This document shows, piece by piece, positions 10,670 through 21,875 of a DNA stretch of 64,000 nt. A program made the translations under genes and the position numbers. The notes under the pieces were generated by a model. That model was not told the origin of the DNA. It saw nothing but the letters and a program-made list of their open reading frames with translations, and did no database searches. Where the stretch lies: the NCBI GenBank assembly GCA_011033025.1, contig WFMF01000362.1, forward strand, positions 117,573 to 181,572, read 5' to 3'. The stretch's first letter is position 1; every line of letters begins with the position of its first letter. The DNA comes from Beroe forskalii. Lineage: Eukaryota; Ctenophora; Nuda; Beroida; Beroidae.

Positions 10670-11961
10670 GCTTTATATCATGTCAGCCCATGAAACTGCA
10701 ATGATTGATGGAGTGAGAGGTTCCCAAATTCTAAAAGATTCAGCTATAATATGTCACTATGTCAGTTGCACATGTTCACGTTAGCAACTTTATTCGGAAA
10801 CAATTTTTGCTGAAATTCCATGTTCCTGAGCCCGGAGGCGATGTTTTATAAAGCCATTTTAACTCCAAAAACTGGCGTTTTGAAGAAGCTGAAAACTTGA
10901 AACTGGTCATAAATGAAAATTCTGAGTGCATATTCATTTTATTAGTCGGATCAATCATCAAACTGTACTGGCATGCAACGTTTCAAGAGTCAACTGGTTA
11001 AAAAAAGTCCCGAGGACGATATTGTCGATGGATTTCTACCTTCCCTAGCGCGCAACACTCGGAAATTTTGATGGTCGTGCTGCATAAAAGTTAGTGGTAA
11101 AATCCTACTAACGATATTGACACCCTAGTCAGAATTTAAAAAATTGTCCGACATACATGAACATGGGGAGATCTGTGCATTCAACTGTATGTTTATTTGG
11201 TTCAGGCGGACTTTCTGCAGTGGTATCAAATATCTACTTCTACGAACGGAAACTGACGACGATTATCATACATGATTTTCGAAAGACTTTTAAAAAAACT
11301 CTCTCGTATCGGTTTCACGGTTCAACTTCTACCACTACCCCTTACTAAGGAAGTTCAGGATTAAAGTTTGTTGAGCAATAAGAATGTAGAATACTGTGAC
11401 AGATGTCCATAATACACGACGAGTTAATAAAACTAACAGCTCCATTGCCGAATGCTTGTCGTCATCCACTTGCCCTTTAGATCCGTGATAATGAGATCAG
11501 CAGTAACCACCTGTTACATTTTGGTATTTCGTATCAACATGTCCAGGGGGGGGGATAAAGTTCCACGGTTCCACCTCATCCAGGTGGGACACATGATTGT
11601 TGTGAGTGGTGACTCTGAACCCTCTCAGATGATGAGCACCAGAACACAGCAATGCGGTAATTGAACTCGTTGTTATTCTATGCTGTAATTCCAATTATTA
11701 CTAGGAACAAGAAAACAGTTTTTGCTAGAAGTAGAAACAATACCATTGTTAAGTTATATAATAGAGGCGGGCCATTGCGGTCATTTAGCCTATTTCAGCT
11801 CCTTACAATGATATTTCTGATGGTTGTTAACCTATAGTATTGTTTGTTCTGCAGCTCTGAGCTCAGTATGATTTCACCAATTCAGATCAATTTAGTTTGA
11901 ATGTGGGACAATAAATTTGCAGATTAGGACCCAATTCAGCTGCTTTAGGTAATGATTCTAA
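10670..11961. other. No recognised gene
   Basis: Several open frames of 60-70 codons occur on both strands without domains or splice context. I see no tandem repeat or clear inverted repeat here. Confidence 0.4.
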
Positions 11962-11969
11962 CTCTTTCA

Positions 11970-12591
11970 CATGGGTGGAGCAGGAGCCGGGGACAGGGGG
12001 TTTTTTCCCCGGCTTTATTCATGGAGCCGGGGAAAAGTATCCTTTTTCCCCGGCTCAAATTTGACGAAATTTCCAACCTTCTTATATAAAATCGCAAATC
12101 GTGTCCAGCTTTGAGCCTTACTTTTCAAGTTACACTTTCTGGCCAATCTATAATTGTGCAAAATTCGCTTTTGTTATTTCAAGGCTACTTTACCTTGACC
12201 AAATAAGATTATGACCATCATTAACCGATACAAACTAGACTCAGTGTGGTTACTGTAAGTGTACACGACTTTTTCATTTGATAGGCCGTTTTACCAATCG
12301 GTAATTCCATGCAATAACACAATATTATGATGTAACTTCCATATGCCTATCATTTTTGATACGCTGCAACATGAGAACATGTAGATATTGGTCCGACCTG
12401 ATTGGTTTAGGAAAACAAACAACCTTGGGACTGGGAGTGGGAAGCTAATGTTTCATACAATTACGTTACTGTTCGTCTTTTGGGATCAAAAATGTTGTTC
12501 GACTGCTATAATTAAATTACCATAATTCAATTAGCGTTAATTTTCGAGGGAAAAATTCCCCGGCTCAAAAATCAACATTGCTCCACCGTTG
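11970..12591. mobile_element. hAT-like MITE, 622 bp, TSD CTCTTTCA
   Basis: The 8-bp sequence CTCTTTCA flanks both sides (11,962-11,969 and 12,592-12,599). The ends are CATGGGTGGAGCA and, in reverse complement, CAACGGTGGAGCA. Just inside each end are GAGCCGGGG/CCCCGGCTC blocks, repeated near 12,030-12,056, that form further inverted repeats. There is no transposase frame. Duplication length and CA-starting ends fit hAT. Confidence 0.8.
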
Positions 12592-12934
12592 CTCTTTCAT
12601 TTAACTCGTTGTATTTTTTGGAGTCCGACGGTGAATCTATAATCTCCTATTCTATAATATTTAAGTAAGAGAATAGAAACCGTGCACAGAAGCATCAAAT
12701 CACTTGCAATTGATTCACTTCAAGAAAGATTCCCAGAAAAACGCGTTTTTGCGTACTCCAAAGTCAATACCTAGTTATGTATGCGAATTGTCCCTCGCAA
12801 TTCACCGTGTCCATTATAAGCTACTAGTCGGTTCCCGTCCTACGGACGGCGAATGATGGCAGCCGCATGAGCTAACGGCCACATGTCCCTTTGACAGTGA
12901 TTTGACCGAGCGAGTTTGGAGGGGAAATTCGAAA

Positions 12935-13500
12935 CTTTAATTTCTGCGAAAAAAAAGCTTCCCACGCCCCCAACGGTAACCCAATATTGCCGACAATATT
13001 CTCAAACCTTTACTTATCATAAGCAACTCCACAGCGAAAGAATTTTTTGAAAAATTCGAAAATCTATTTTTTCGAAAAAAAGGGCGTGGCCTCCCACGAC
13101 CCTTAGGGTGACCCAATAATTCGACAAAATTCTCAAAACTTTATTCATCATAAGCAACTTGATGGCGAAGAAATTTGAAAAATTCGAAAGTTTAATTTTT
13201 GCGAAAAAAAGGGCGTGGCCTCCCACGCCCCTCAGAGTGACCCAATAATTCGGACAAAATTCTCAAAATTCTTATTCATCATAAGCAACTCAATGGCGAA
13301 GGAATTTTGAAAAAATTCGAAAGTTTAATTTTTGCGAAAAAAGGCGTGGCCCCCCACGCACCTCAGGGTGACCTAATTCGGACAAAATTCTCAAAATTTT
13401 TATTCATCATAAGCAACTCGATGGCGAAAGAATTTTGGAAAAATTCGAAACTTTAATTTTTGCGAAAAAAGGGCGTGGCCCACCACCCCTCAGGGTGGCC
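12935..13500. repeat. Tandem repeat of about 130 bp, ~5 copies
   Basis: Units contain GCGAAAAAAAGGGCGTGGCC, CCCACGCCCCTCAGGGTGAC and TTCATCATAAGCAACTC, and recur near 12,950, 13,080, 13,205, 13,345 and 13,465 with small indels. Apparent frames are translations of the repeat. Confidence 0.85.
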
Positions 13501-13689
13501 GAAAAAATCTCGTATTATTTTTCTGATTCATTATAAAGTTTTTGCAACACGATGAAAAAAGAATTTTGTTGCCTACTTGAAAACGAATCGCCATAAATAA
13601 ATAAATAAATATATATATATTAACAACACGCATTATATATAGTAAGATGCTGAGAAGAAAAGCCTTTCACTGAAAGCCATCCATCGACA

Positions 13690-14425
13690 TATAGTAGTCT
13701 CACGACAAGTTTTGACCGATTTAAAGGGTAGTACTATATGCGTAGAGTCGTGTTCTACTCGCGCTTTATATCATGTGTTTGTTATGACACACCAATTTAA
13801 ATACACATCTACGCGACCTTTGCTTTTGCGTTACAAAAATGTGCATATCTCCGAGGTTTTTTGAGCAAACTTGATGAAACTTTCAGGATATTTAAGGCTT
13901 CATAAAAGCAACATCTCAGTGAAGTTTAGATTCATTTTTGAGCTCCAGAAGCGGAGTTATGACCGAAAAGCCAGTTGTTAAGCGGTAACTTTAAAACAAA
14001 ACACCGGTTTATCTGTCATATCTCAATTTCTGAGGTCAGAAATGTTAGCTACCCAGGAATGTATTGGTCATATCTTGCCCGTAATATCCTGTAAGTTTGA
14101 TCAAAATTGCTCAAAAACGGCTGAGTTATGCGCTTTTTTGTTTTGTGTTAACAAGCATTTTCTATTATTACCAAATAAGGTAATGTGTGCTTGTTGTGTA
14201 CAGGGTGTGTCTTTTGTACACCGTTCGACTACTATAGTACTTTAGAGGCTCAGACTCACCGCAGAAATATGATTTAGAGCACTCGGCTCAGCTTCGCTTC
14301 GCCTCGCACTCTAAATTATTTAAATGTCTCCAGCTACGCTGTCGACATTTAAATATTATATAGAGCCCTGCTCTCGCAGGGCTCTATATTGTCTGCGTGT
14401 CCGTCTTACGCCTCTAAAGTACATA
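13690..14425. mobile_element. Repeated element A, copy 1 (ends in a triple-hairpin module)
   Basis: About 735 bp from TAGTAGTCTCACGACAAG to GCCTCTAAAGTACATA is nearly identical to 21,876-22,616. The last ~190 bp (14,233-14,425) is a triple-hairpin module annotated separately. One plus-strand frame at 14,042-14,245 is not conserved as a protein, since the second copy carries indels. No transposase is seen. Confidence 0.75.
14233..14425. mobile_element. Triple-hairpin module, copy 2
   Basis: Imperfect inverted ends (TAGTACTTTAGAGGC at the left, GCCTCTAAAGTACATA at the right) enclose three consecutive hairpins. Hairpin 1 has arms ATTTAGAG/CTCTAAAT with a TTCG-containing loop (about 14,273-14,317). 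Hairpin 2 has arms ATTTAAATGTC/GACATTTAAAT (to about 14,353). Hairpin 3 has arms ATATAGAGCCCTGC/GCAGGGCTCTATAT (to about 14,389). The same three-part plan with different stem sequences occurs at 21.69 kb. Confidence 0.65.
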
Positions 14426-14429
14426 AAGA

Positions 14430-15550
14430 TGCCTTAGAACGTTCTGGGTAACATTGAACTTGAGATCTTCTACGATTTCAGGGTGAAAACTTTCCAATTA
14501 TCTGAGTTTCTAATATATAGGTAGTACCTAAGTTTCTAACATATGAGAAGCGCAAAATATTGGAAACATGGGAGTTAAAAGTTAGCTCTGGGGGTACTAT
14601 CCTGAATATTCTCAGTAATTCCGAATATAATGTCTAGATTTCTGGCATATTATGCTGTCTTCATTCCATATATACTGCTTCTCAATAATGCTACAATGCT
14701 GTGTGATAAACAGAGGAGTGCAAATCAGGGTTTGCACTTCACATTGGTTCTTCAGCAGGCTTCCTGATATTCGAATTATGGTGCCATGAGGTAGGAATTA
14801 TTGATTAGAGCCACTGCTTTGTTTTGTTGGATGTCAATGTTGGATCATGTAATTTACTGGACAGCGTATGGCTATGACAGCGTAAGTATCTCGTTATCAG
14901 CCGTATCTTGTAATATAGAGAGTTCCTGTCACAGCTTGTGCGACAAGTAACTTTGTTGGATAGTCAGCTATAAGAAGTGTTATGGCAGCTGTCGATTAAA
15001 TTTTGTCTTGAGATACGCATCACACAATCGCTGCGATAGCAAGCAAATCTTGCTGCTCTCGTGACTACTTAATGTACTAGCTCTGCCCATTTCAAAGACT
15101 TTGCAAAGAACTGTATTTATAAATGGTCTGATTATGATTACCTATAACTGTATCCTCATCATTCTTGTGTATGATAAGGCCCCACTGATTCGCATTGTGA
15201 TGGTCACTGGTCATCACAATGTCAAGATTCGGCATTCGAAGTGGGCGTTCAGTGTATTGCTTCAATATGATATACTGGTATATGGTAGACGATAGTGTTC
15301 AATGCAATTGTGTTACCGTGTGTGTATGCCGTATAATTTGATCGCAAGTGTGAACTGTTAATGCTTATTGCTTCTAACGATTTGGATCTTTAGCCCATAA
15401 TTTCCATCATAGTGTATTAATGTATTACTAACCTCAATCCTGCAACTGCCAAGTATTTCATAATTTTCAACTTAATCGATTAATTTATTTTTGGGAAAAA
15501 GTACCTTTTATAGTAAAACTATTTTCATGACAGTTCCTCATCTGGCCTGA
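14430..15550. other. No recognised gene
   Basis: AT-rich sequence with scattered short open frames and no domains, tandem repeats or inverted repeats that I can support. Confidence 0.4.
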
Positions 15551-15553
15551 GAG

Positions 15554-16315
15554 CTAACATAAACAACACGTCCCTATTCTCTGTAAACCGTTATGAAGGA
15601 GTTTCTGAGTGTCCTGCATAGGGAGGTTCAGAAAACAATTTTTCGTCAAATAATAAGGTAGGTAGGTAGGTAGGTAAAATGCGCTTCCGCGGAGGCGCTG
15701 TGCCATACGACATGGCCCCTCATAGTCTGAGAGGCAACGGTCGCGGTTTGGCTGATAATATGTTGGCATAACTAATAATCTATATAGTAGAGGACAGATA
15801 TCTATACAGAGTATTGTTCGCTTATCTATATTCTCCAATTGGGTAATAGACCCCAATGGCCCCAGCTCAAGCAGTTATCTGTCTGTTCAACTTGAGCCGA
15901 ATACATACAGTTTGCTTCTTTTTTTGAGGCGATGAAGCAACAAATCTTCTCCTCCCATTCTTCTTTATTTCTAGGACAAGTAATGGGAAAGAATGTCCTG
16001 TGTCATGTTCCTCATTATTGGGCGAACAGAGTGAATAACCCTTTTTTGGTTTGTTTCTATTTCTTGGTATGTTTTTTGTATATTCCTGCAGGTAAAGCTC
16101 CTGTCCTTAACGTCCTTTCTGCAATCGAAAAGTGTGTTTTGTTCAGGCTCAAGAATGAGGCAGTTTACTATGTTATTACTAAAGTGTCTCTGAGCAGTGT
16201 TCTCTGGTCGACTATCATTAGCATCCACGTGCTTAGATTTTTTTTGCCTACTTTTCACATAACTTTGATGGTTTAACAATTTAGTTATTTCTTGTTTCAT
16301 TTTCGTTTTATCCAT
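15554..16315. other. Uncharacterised open frames and TAGG microsatellite
   Basis: Minus-strand frames at 15,856-15,554 (100 codons) and 16,315-15,971 (114 codons) and a plus-strand frame at 15,932-16,276 overlap. The lysine/glutamine-rich minus frame at 16 kb could be a retroelement remnant, but no motif proves it. A short (TAGG)n run lies at 15,659-15,676. I cannot choose a real gene here. Confidence 0.25.
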
Positions 16316-16954
16316 TGTTTACCTAATAAAGGATGGATTTTCTGTCAGTACTTCCATATTTTATAGCTGATGTTTAGTATATAATACTGTATTATGAGTT
16401 ACCTTGCTTTTCTCTGTTAATTTATGATTTGTGCAGTTCACAGATTACCTTGACGGTAGGGTGTAGTTGCATTAGATTCATGAATTCTTGTCATAGTTAT
16501 CCATGGTGTTACTACTGCATGTGATGAGGTATCCACTATCAAAGTCCTTTTTCATATCTTTTTGGCGTGTATGAAAAGCTTTTTGTGTTTCATTGATGTA
16601 CTCTCAAGTAGGTTTCATCGCAACATTTATGTCTGATATCTATCAGAATGGCTTTTTGGTTGACTTTAATGCTGGGACAGCTTAAAATTGTGTGGTTTTT
16701 CTATAAGTGATGGCGTGTTATTCGTTTCTAAAAACTGCATTTTCATTATCCACTGGATACAAGGGAATAATTAGTCTAAAACTCTCCAGTTTAACGAAGT
16801 TGGTGTGCAATGATTTTTGTTATATCAATAAAGTTTGTGGTCTTTTCCATTGACAAAGTGGTTATAGTATTCATGTTGATTAGGTAAATTGGTTTTATTA
16901 AGTTACCACGTAAATTTCATGGTGTAACAGTGTTGCATTCAGTACATATTGTTC

Positions 16955-18200
16955 ATGTGCCCACTGGAAACAGCTGTGTTTGGAGCAAACGGCTTCCAGG
17001 TCTTGGTTCTTGGGGCAGAGAACAACACTGTTATTCTCCACCCACCCCACTTTGAAAGGAAAGTAGAGTGTTGCCAAAACTGTGACCTGATATAGGTAGA
17101 TTATAACTGGCAGCAGTTTTGTAATAGTGAGGAGTTATTAGATTGCTTGGGAGTTGCTTTGGTTGTTGAGCTCATATGGAACTATTTGGCTCACATAGAG
17201 CTGTTGGGTTGTTAGGCTAAATGTAGATATGGAGCTATTTGGTTTGATGGAGCTATAATGTTTTTGGGCTCACATGGAGCTATTGGGTTGTTGGGCTCCC
17301 CATGCCATGGTTCTGGGGAGGATAACACTGTTTCTTCCACCCACCCCACTTACAAAAGAGAGTGGTGTTGCCAATAATGACCATGGTGATTTGCTTGGGT
17401 TGATGGGCCACATGGAGCTATTGGGTTGCTGGGCTCCACTGGAGCTATTGGGTTGATGGGCCCACATGGAGCTATTATTGTTGGGCCCCTGGAGCTATTG
17501 GGTTATTGGGCTCCCTGGAGCTATTGGGTTGTTGGGCTCCCTTGAGCTATTGGGTTGTTGGGCTCCCTTGGAGCTATTGGGTTGTTGGGCTCTCCTGGAG
17601 CTATTGGGTTGTTGGGCTCCCCTGGAGCTATTGGTTGTTGGGCTCCCCCTGGAGCTATTGGGTTACCCCTGGAGCTATTGGGTTGTTGGCCCCATGCCAT
17701 GGTTCTTGGGAGGAGGATAACACTGTTATTTCTCCACCCACCCCACTTACAAAAGAGAGTGGGGTGTTGCCAATAGCCAATGACCATGGTGATTTGCTTG
17801 GGTTGATGGGCTCACATGGAGCTATTGGGTTGCTGGGCTCCCCTGAAGCTATTGGGTTGATGGGCTCACATGAAGCTATTGGGTTGTTGGGCCCCTGGAG
17901 CTATTGGGTTGTTGGGCTCTCCTGGAGCTATTGGTTGTTGGGCTCCCCTGGAGCTATTGGTTGTTGGGCTCCCTGGAGCTATTGTTGGGCTCCCCTGGAG
18001 CTATTGGTTGTTGGGCTCCCTGGAGCTATTGGGTTGTTGGGCCCCCTGAGCTATTGGTTGTGGGGCTCCCCCCTGGAGCTATTGGTTGTTGGGCCCCCTG
18101 GAGCTATTGGGTTGTTGGGCCCCCTGGAGCTATTGGGTTGTTGGGCTCCCCTGGAGCTATTGGGATATTAGGCTCACAAGGAGCTTTTGAGTTATTGGGT
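16955..18200. repeat. 27-bp minisatellite (GGAGCTATTGGGTTGTTGGG) with higher-order spacer
   Basis: Around 30 copies of a unit of about 27 bp (GGAGCTATTGGGTTGTTGGG followed by CTCCCCT) occupy 17,270-18,170 with many indels. A longer spacer containing AACACTGTTATT, CTCCACCCACCCCACTT and AGAGTG recurs at about 17,020-17,075, 17,320-17,375 and 17,715-17,775, giving a higher-order pattern. The long plus-strand frames rich in GLLGSLELLG are artefacts. Confidence 0.9.
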
Positions 18201-18619
18201 ACATGGAGATACCTACTAAGTTGTTGAGCTCACATGCAGACACATATTGTGGTCGAATGTAGCTGTTGGGATACATTCAAGATAATGTGGTTCCTGCAAT
18301 AGTGGTGGTTAGTTGGTATATAGAAAGGTAGTAATTATCTTCATATTGATCCCTTACTGGTTTTGCTGCACTAGTGATGATGTAACTTGTATGACATATC
18401 ATAGAGAGGCTCTTGACACATCAAAATACTCACACAAGTTACAAAACCAATAGAACGCGTTGGGATGCGTTCCACTACTGGTGAGTTCAGTAGTGGAATT
18501 TGCTAGCATAGTGCAATGCTAGCGACTCGTCAGCTCAGACCTAACTGTCAGGGATGAAGCAGTTAAGGACAGTCTCCAGGGCAACCGACTAGGAGGTGAG
18601 CCATAGCCCCTGCAGAGCT

Positions 18620-18649
18620 GTGTATTAGCTGGCCCAACGGGCCTGCTAG
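18620..18649 (+). mobile_element. Helitron 3' terminus, truncated first copy of the array
   Basis: The hairpin GGCCCAACGGGCC followed by TGCTAG and then T matches the Helitron 3' signature (hairpin, CTRR, insertion before T). Only the end of this copy is recognisable. The next copy starts immediately with TC. Confidence 0.6.
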
Positions 18650-18893
18650 TCTTACTTATAATTTCGCATTTCGTGTTTTTTCTCCGTACGTCACGCCCCA
18701 TGGCAACGCGCGCGCAATGGGGGAAATGCACGTGCAGATTAATTGCGCGTTGCTCAAATAACTTTTGTTCTGATTGGAATTTTTCGATGCGGTAAAAAAT
18801 ATTCAATCAGATTGAATGATGGTATTTGCGAACGAGGTGCTGCGTAGCAGCGCCGAGTGAGCTGTGAATTTGCAGGCCCAACGGGCCTGCTAG
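18650..18893 (+). mobile_element. Helitron-like element, tandem copy 2 (short)
   Basis: It begins TCTTACTTATAATTTCG directly after the CTAG of the previous copy and ends AGGCCCAACGGGCCTGCTAG. At 244 bp it is an internally deleted, non-autonomous copy. Its last ~110 bp (TGCGGTAAAAAATATTC... GCTGCGTAGCAGCGCCGAG) match the end of the copy ending at 20,380. Confidence 0.7.
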
Positions 18894-19588
18894 TCTTATA
18901 TATAAAGTAAAGTCACACGTGAATAATGTTTGTATGTGCCGCCGTCCACAATTAAATTTGAGCTTGCCAAGAAAATATCAAGAGAAACGAATGCTAAACC
19001 GGGCTAAGTCGCGCCGTTGCTATGGATACAGATATTCTGCACGTGCAGATTATGATCAGTTCTATGCGAGTGCTTTCTGATACGTTGTTGATTGCTGCGT
19101 TTTAGCGTTTGAAAGAACGACGTGTTTACTGTTTTCATTTGAAATTCAAGATCTGGAAATAGAGAACGGGTATGGCTGGCATTGTGGATGCTATTTCCGT
19201 TAGCATCTCATCATAAATCTGTGGCAGACGTTGGTCGATTTAAATCAATGCTGAGTTGATGGTAACGGAAAAATGTGAATTTACATCAATTTAAGATTGA
19301 ACAAAATCAAATTGAATCGAATTTGGGCATAGCACATTGCGATTTTGGAATACTGCTCTTGGCGTAAATCAATGCTTTGATTCAACGTTCAGTATGAGTA
19401 CGATACTCGGTTTTAATTTTCAGATTTAAATTCATCATACAAGAGCAAATTATAATGATCAAAACTTGCACGGTCCAGCATCACTAAAAGTAACTAAAGA
19501 ATAATGGTAAAGTTTGCTCCTTCATAAACTTTTTGATAGCTTATTATTTGGTCCTGTATCATCTGGCAGGCCCAACGGGCCTTTCTAG
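18894..19588 (+). mobile_element. Helitron-like element, tandem copy 3
   Basis: The start TCTTATATATAA and the following ACACGTGAATAATGT block match the copy starting at 19,589. The end is a GGCCCAACGGGCC hairpin plus TTTCTAG. No Rep/helicase frame is present, so it is non-autonomous. The 5' half shares TTTGAGCTTGCCAAGAAAAT with the next copy. Confidence 0.7.
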
Positions 19589-20380
19589 TCTTATATATAA
19601 TTTCGTAAGAGCACGTGAATAATGTCTGTTTGTGCGGGCGCACAGTTTAAATTTGAGCTTGCCAAGAAAATATCAAGAGAAACGAAGGCTAAGATGCGCA
19701 TAATGGTACCGTTGCTATGGAAACATATATTTGTGCACGTGCAGATTATGATCAGTTCTATGCGAATGCTTTCTATTACGCAACTACTTTTAAATGCTGT
19801 GCTGTAGTTTTTGAAAATTTTTGACGTTTCCTTAACTTCAAATTCAAGATCTCAAGATGGAGAAAGTACATAACTTGAATAATGGAGGATATTCCAGATC
19901 GATAGTTTACATAAACCTGTGGCAGAGGTCGGTCGATGATAAATGCTGATAACAGTAGCTCCTAACTGTAGTTTACAAATTAGCCGTTAGGAGCAATTGA
20001 AGGTTTGCAAAAGTGTACAATTTAGTCGAGTCGATGGGTGTATGAAGACAGTTTCTGGCCAGGATCTATGTGAACAAAACAAATTTGTCCAAAGTCATTA
20101 TGAGAATCAGTTGTCAGAATTAACATAATCTTGCAAGCAAAACGGAACAAAAGTCACATGGTTTAGCACGACTGAGACTAACTGACGAAGTTCAATTTTC
20201 CACTCTGCTCCTTCATAAAATTGAATATTTCATTTCGTTATAACTTTTGATCGGATTGGAATTTTTCATGCGGTAAAAAGTATCCAATCAATTCGAATGG
20301 TAGTGATAAAATTTGCGAACGATGTGCTGCGTAGCAGCGCCGAGTGAGCTGTGTGTTTTCAGGCCCAACGGGCCTGCTAG
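19589..20380 (+). mobile_element. Helitron-like element, tandem copy 4
   Basis: It starts TCTTATATATAATTTCG directly after CTAG and ends AGGCCCAACGGGCCTGCTAG, then T of host sequence. It carries the conserved 3' block GCTGCGTAGCAGCGCCGAG upstream of the hairpin. There is no coding capacity beyond a 61-codon frame. The right flank is the start of a sequence found inverted at about 27.07-27.15 kb. Confidence 0.72.
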
Positions 20381-20381
20381 T

Positions 20382-20463
20382 TTCATAATAATTCATGATA
20401 AGGTATACATAAATTCATAATCTCTACGAGGTCACGAACGAATATTCAGACATATTTCATATG
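20382..20463. repeat. Inverted repeat partner of 27.06-27.15 kb
   Basis: About 80 bp (AATTCATGAT...ATACATAAATTCATAATCTC ...CGAACGAATATTC) is found as its reverse complement at 27,066-27,150. The two could be ends of a composite element about 6.7 kb long or two insertions of one repeat. No transposase lies between. Confidence 0.6.
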
Positions 20464-20709
20464 ACAAGGGAAGAGAATGGCCTCTCCACTACGGTGTATA
20501 GGAAAAGCACACACTCTGGGGTGTTTAGTCATTATAGGAGGTTCATACCCACGAGGATGAAAGGCACTCTTATATTCACATTGATTGATATGGCGTGGAA
20601 GTTGTGTAGTTCGTATCATTTGTGGCATACTGAGATCGTGGCATACTGAGATCGTGGCATACTGAGATCATGACTTAATTTTGCTAAAACTTAAGAATAA
20701 ATTTGGAAT

Positions 20710-20830
20710 AGTTGATGAGTAATTTATTAATTCTCTTTTGACTCAATGGTACAGATACAAATGTAAACGATGTGGTTCTTTAATGACAATCAATTTCGTC
20801 GTTCTACGACATCTTCAGGTCTGTAAATAC
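20710..20830 (+). repeat. Short repeat shared with the NCDN intron insertion
   Basis: The blocks TTCTCTTTTGACTCAATGGT and TGTAAACGATGTGGTTCTTT, then AATGACAATCAATTTC, recur at about 49,345-49,416 inside NCDN. One frame could read as a C2H2-like finger (YKCKRCGS...LRHLQVC), but the NCDN copy is not coding, so I treat it as a dispersed repeat. Confidence 0.5.
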
Positions 20831-20834
20831 AATC

Positions 20835-21070
20835 AGGGCGCTGGCAAGCGCCCGCAGCGCAAGTTTGTATACACCTCCAGGGCATCTGCCCGAAGGGCAG
20901 ATGCCCTCGGCCCGAAGGGCCGAGGGCAGCAGAATTGGCCAGCAGTCCTGGCCCGAAGGGCCGGGACTGCTGGCCAGACGCTCCAAGCAAGCCGGTAGTA
21001 CCAGCATGAAGTGATAAAAGTGGTAGTGGAATCGTTTTTCAAGTATTGAAAAACTTGTTTGCCAGCGCCC
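20835..21070. mobile_element. Triple-hairpin element, GC-rich version
   Basis: Inverted ends GGGCGCTGGCAA (20,835-20,846) and TTGCCAGCGCCC (about 21,059-21,070) enclose three consecutive near-perfect hairpins, each with a GAA loop: GGGCATCTGCCC GAA and its complement, CTCGGCCC GAA GGGCCGAG, and a stem starting GGCCAGCAGTCC with loop GAA. The plan matches the AT-rich modules at 1.9, 14.2 and 21.7 kb, although the sequence is unrelated. Confidence 0.6.
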
Positions 21071-21352
21071 ATTATATAAAAATACAGCGATTTGCGAAAA
21101 TCGCGATTTTTGTGTCGCGTTTTAAAGGCGTTAACTTTGTTTGTTGATCAGGACAATTTGCACAGGTTTAGTCCATCACATGATTAAGTAACCCTGAAAA
21201 TTTCATGAAAATCGACCGTACCGTTTTGGCAGGAAAAATTATTAAAAAATGGCTAAAATCACGGAAATTAGTGTTATCGTCGTCTCGCCCTCTCTCTCGG
21301 CACGACACTTTTTGTAACTAAGTCTGTGTGAGAACCAAAACAATTATCGACA

Positions 21353-21875
21353 TATAATAGTCTCACGCACATTTAACATAGCTCCTCTGCGAATTACATC
21401 CCTTGATATCTAGCGTCTCTCACATACACTTTATAAGGATGCTAAATGAAAAACCCATCTATTACATGAGCTCTATTTGATAAATCCGACACCGCATCAA
21501 TGTTATATCTTCTCTAAATCAACATTATATAAAATAGATCTTTGCTAATTCACATGCCAAGTTATCATGCGTCTTCTTTGTATCCTCATGTAATTTATAG
21601 CCCCAAGATGAATATTATTCACAATCATCCCCAAACCACAGCTACATATAACCTACGTGTTACAAATATGCAGAACACGTTCGACTATTATATTACTTTA
21701 GCGAAAGCCATTCATAACATATCTAAATTTATCACGGCTCCACTCTTCGAGTGTCGCGTGATAAATTAGATATAAATATTTCGTAGCAAGCTACTCAATA
21801 TTTATATCCTATTACATACTCATTTCATTCGTATGTAATAGAGATATGTTAATTCCTGGTCTTTCGCTAAAGTAC
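21353..21875. mobile_element. Repeated element A-related unit ending in a triple-hairpin module
   Basis: It starts TAGTCTCACGCACA, like the start of element A, and ends CTAAAGTACATA. It is joined head-to-tail to the element A copy at 21,876. Its body differs from element A, but the last part has the same plan: GTTCGACTATTATATTACTTTAG, then three hairpins with arms CTAAATTTATCAC/GTGATAAATTAG, ATATAAATATT/AATATTTATAT and CTATTACATAC/GTATGTAATAG (21,723-21,841), then CTTTCGCTAAAGTAC. Confidence 0.6.

Noticed and set aside
17270..18227. Hydrophobic frames of 60-221 codons
   Set aside because: 27-bp minisatellite translations; the apparent membrane-like composition comes from the repeat.
20738..20998. 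C2H2 zinc-finger gene (YKCKRCGS...HLQVC)
   Set aside because: The same DNA repeats in an NCDN intron where it is not coding; the downstream part is hairpin repeat.
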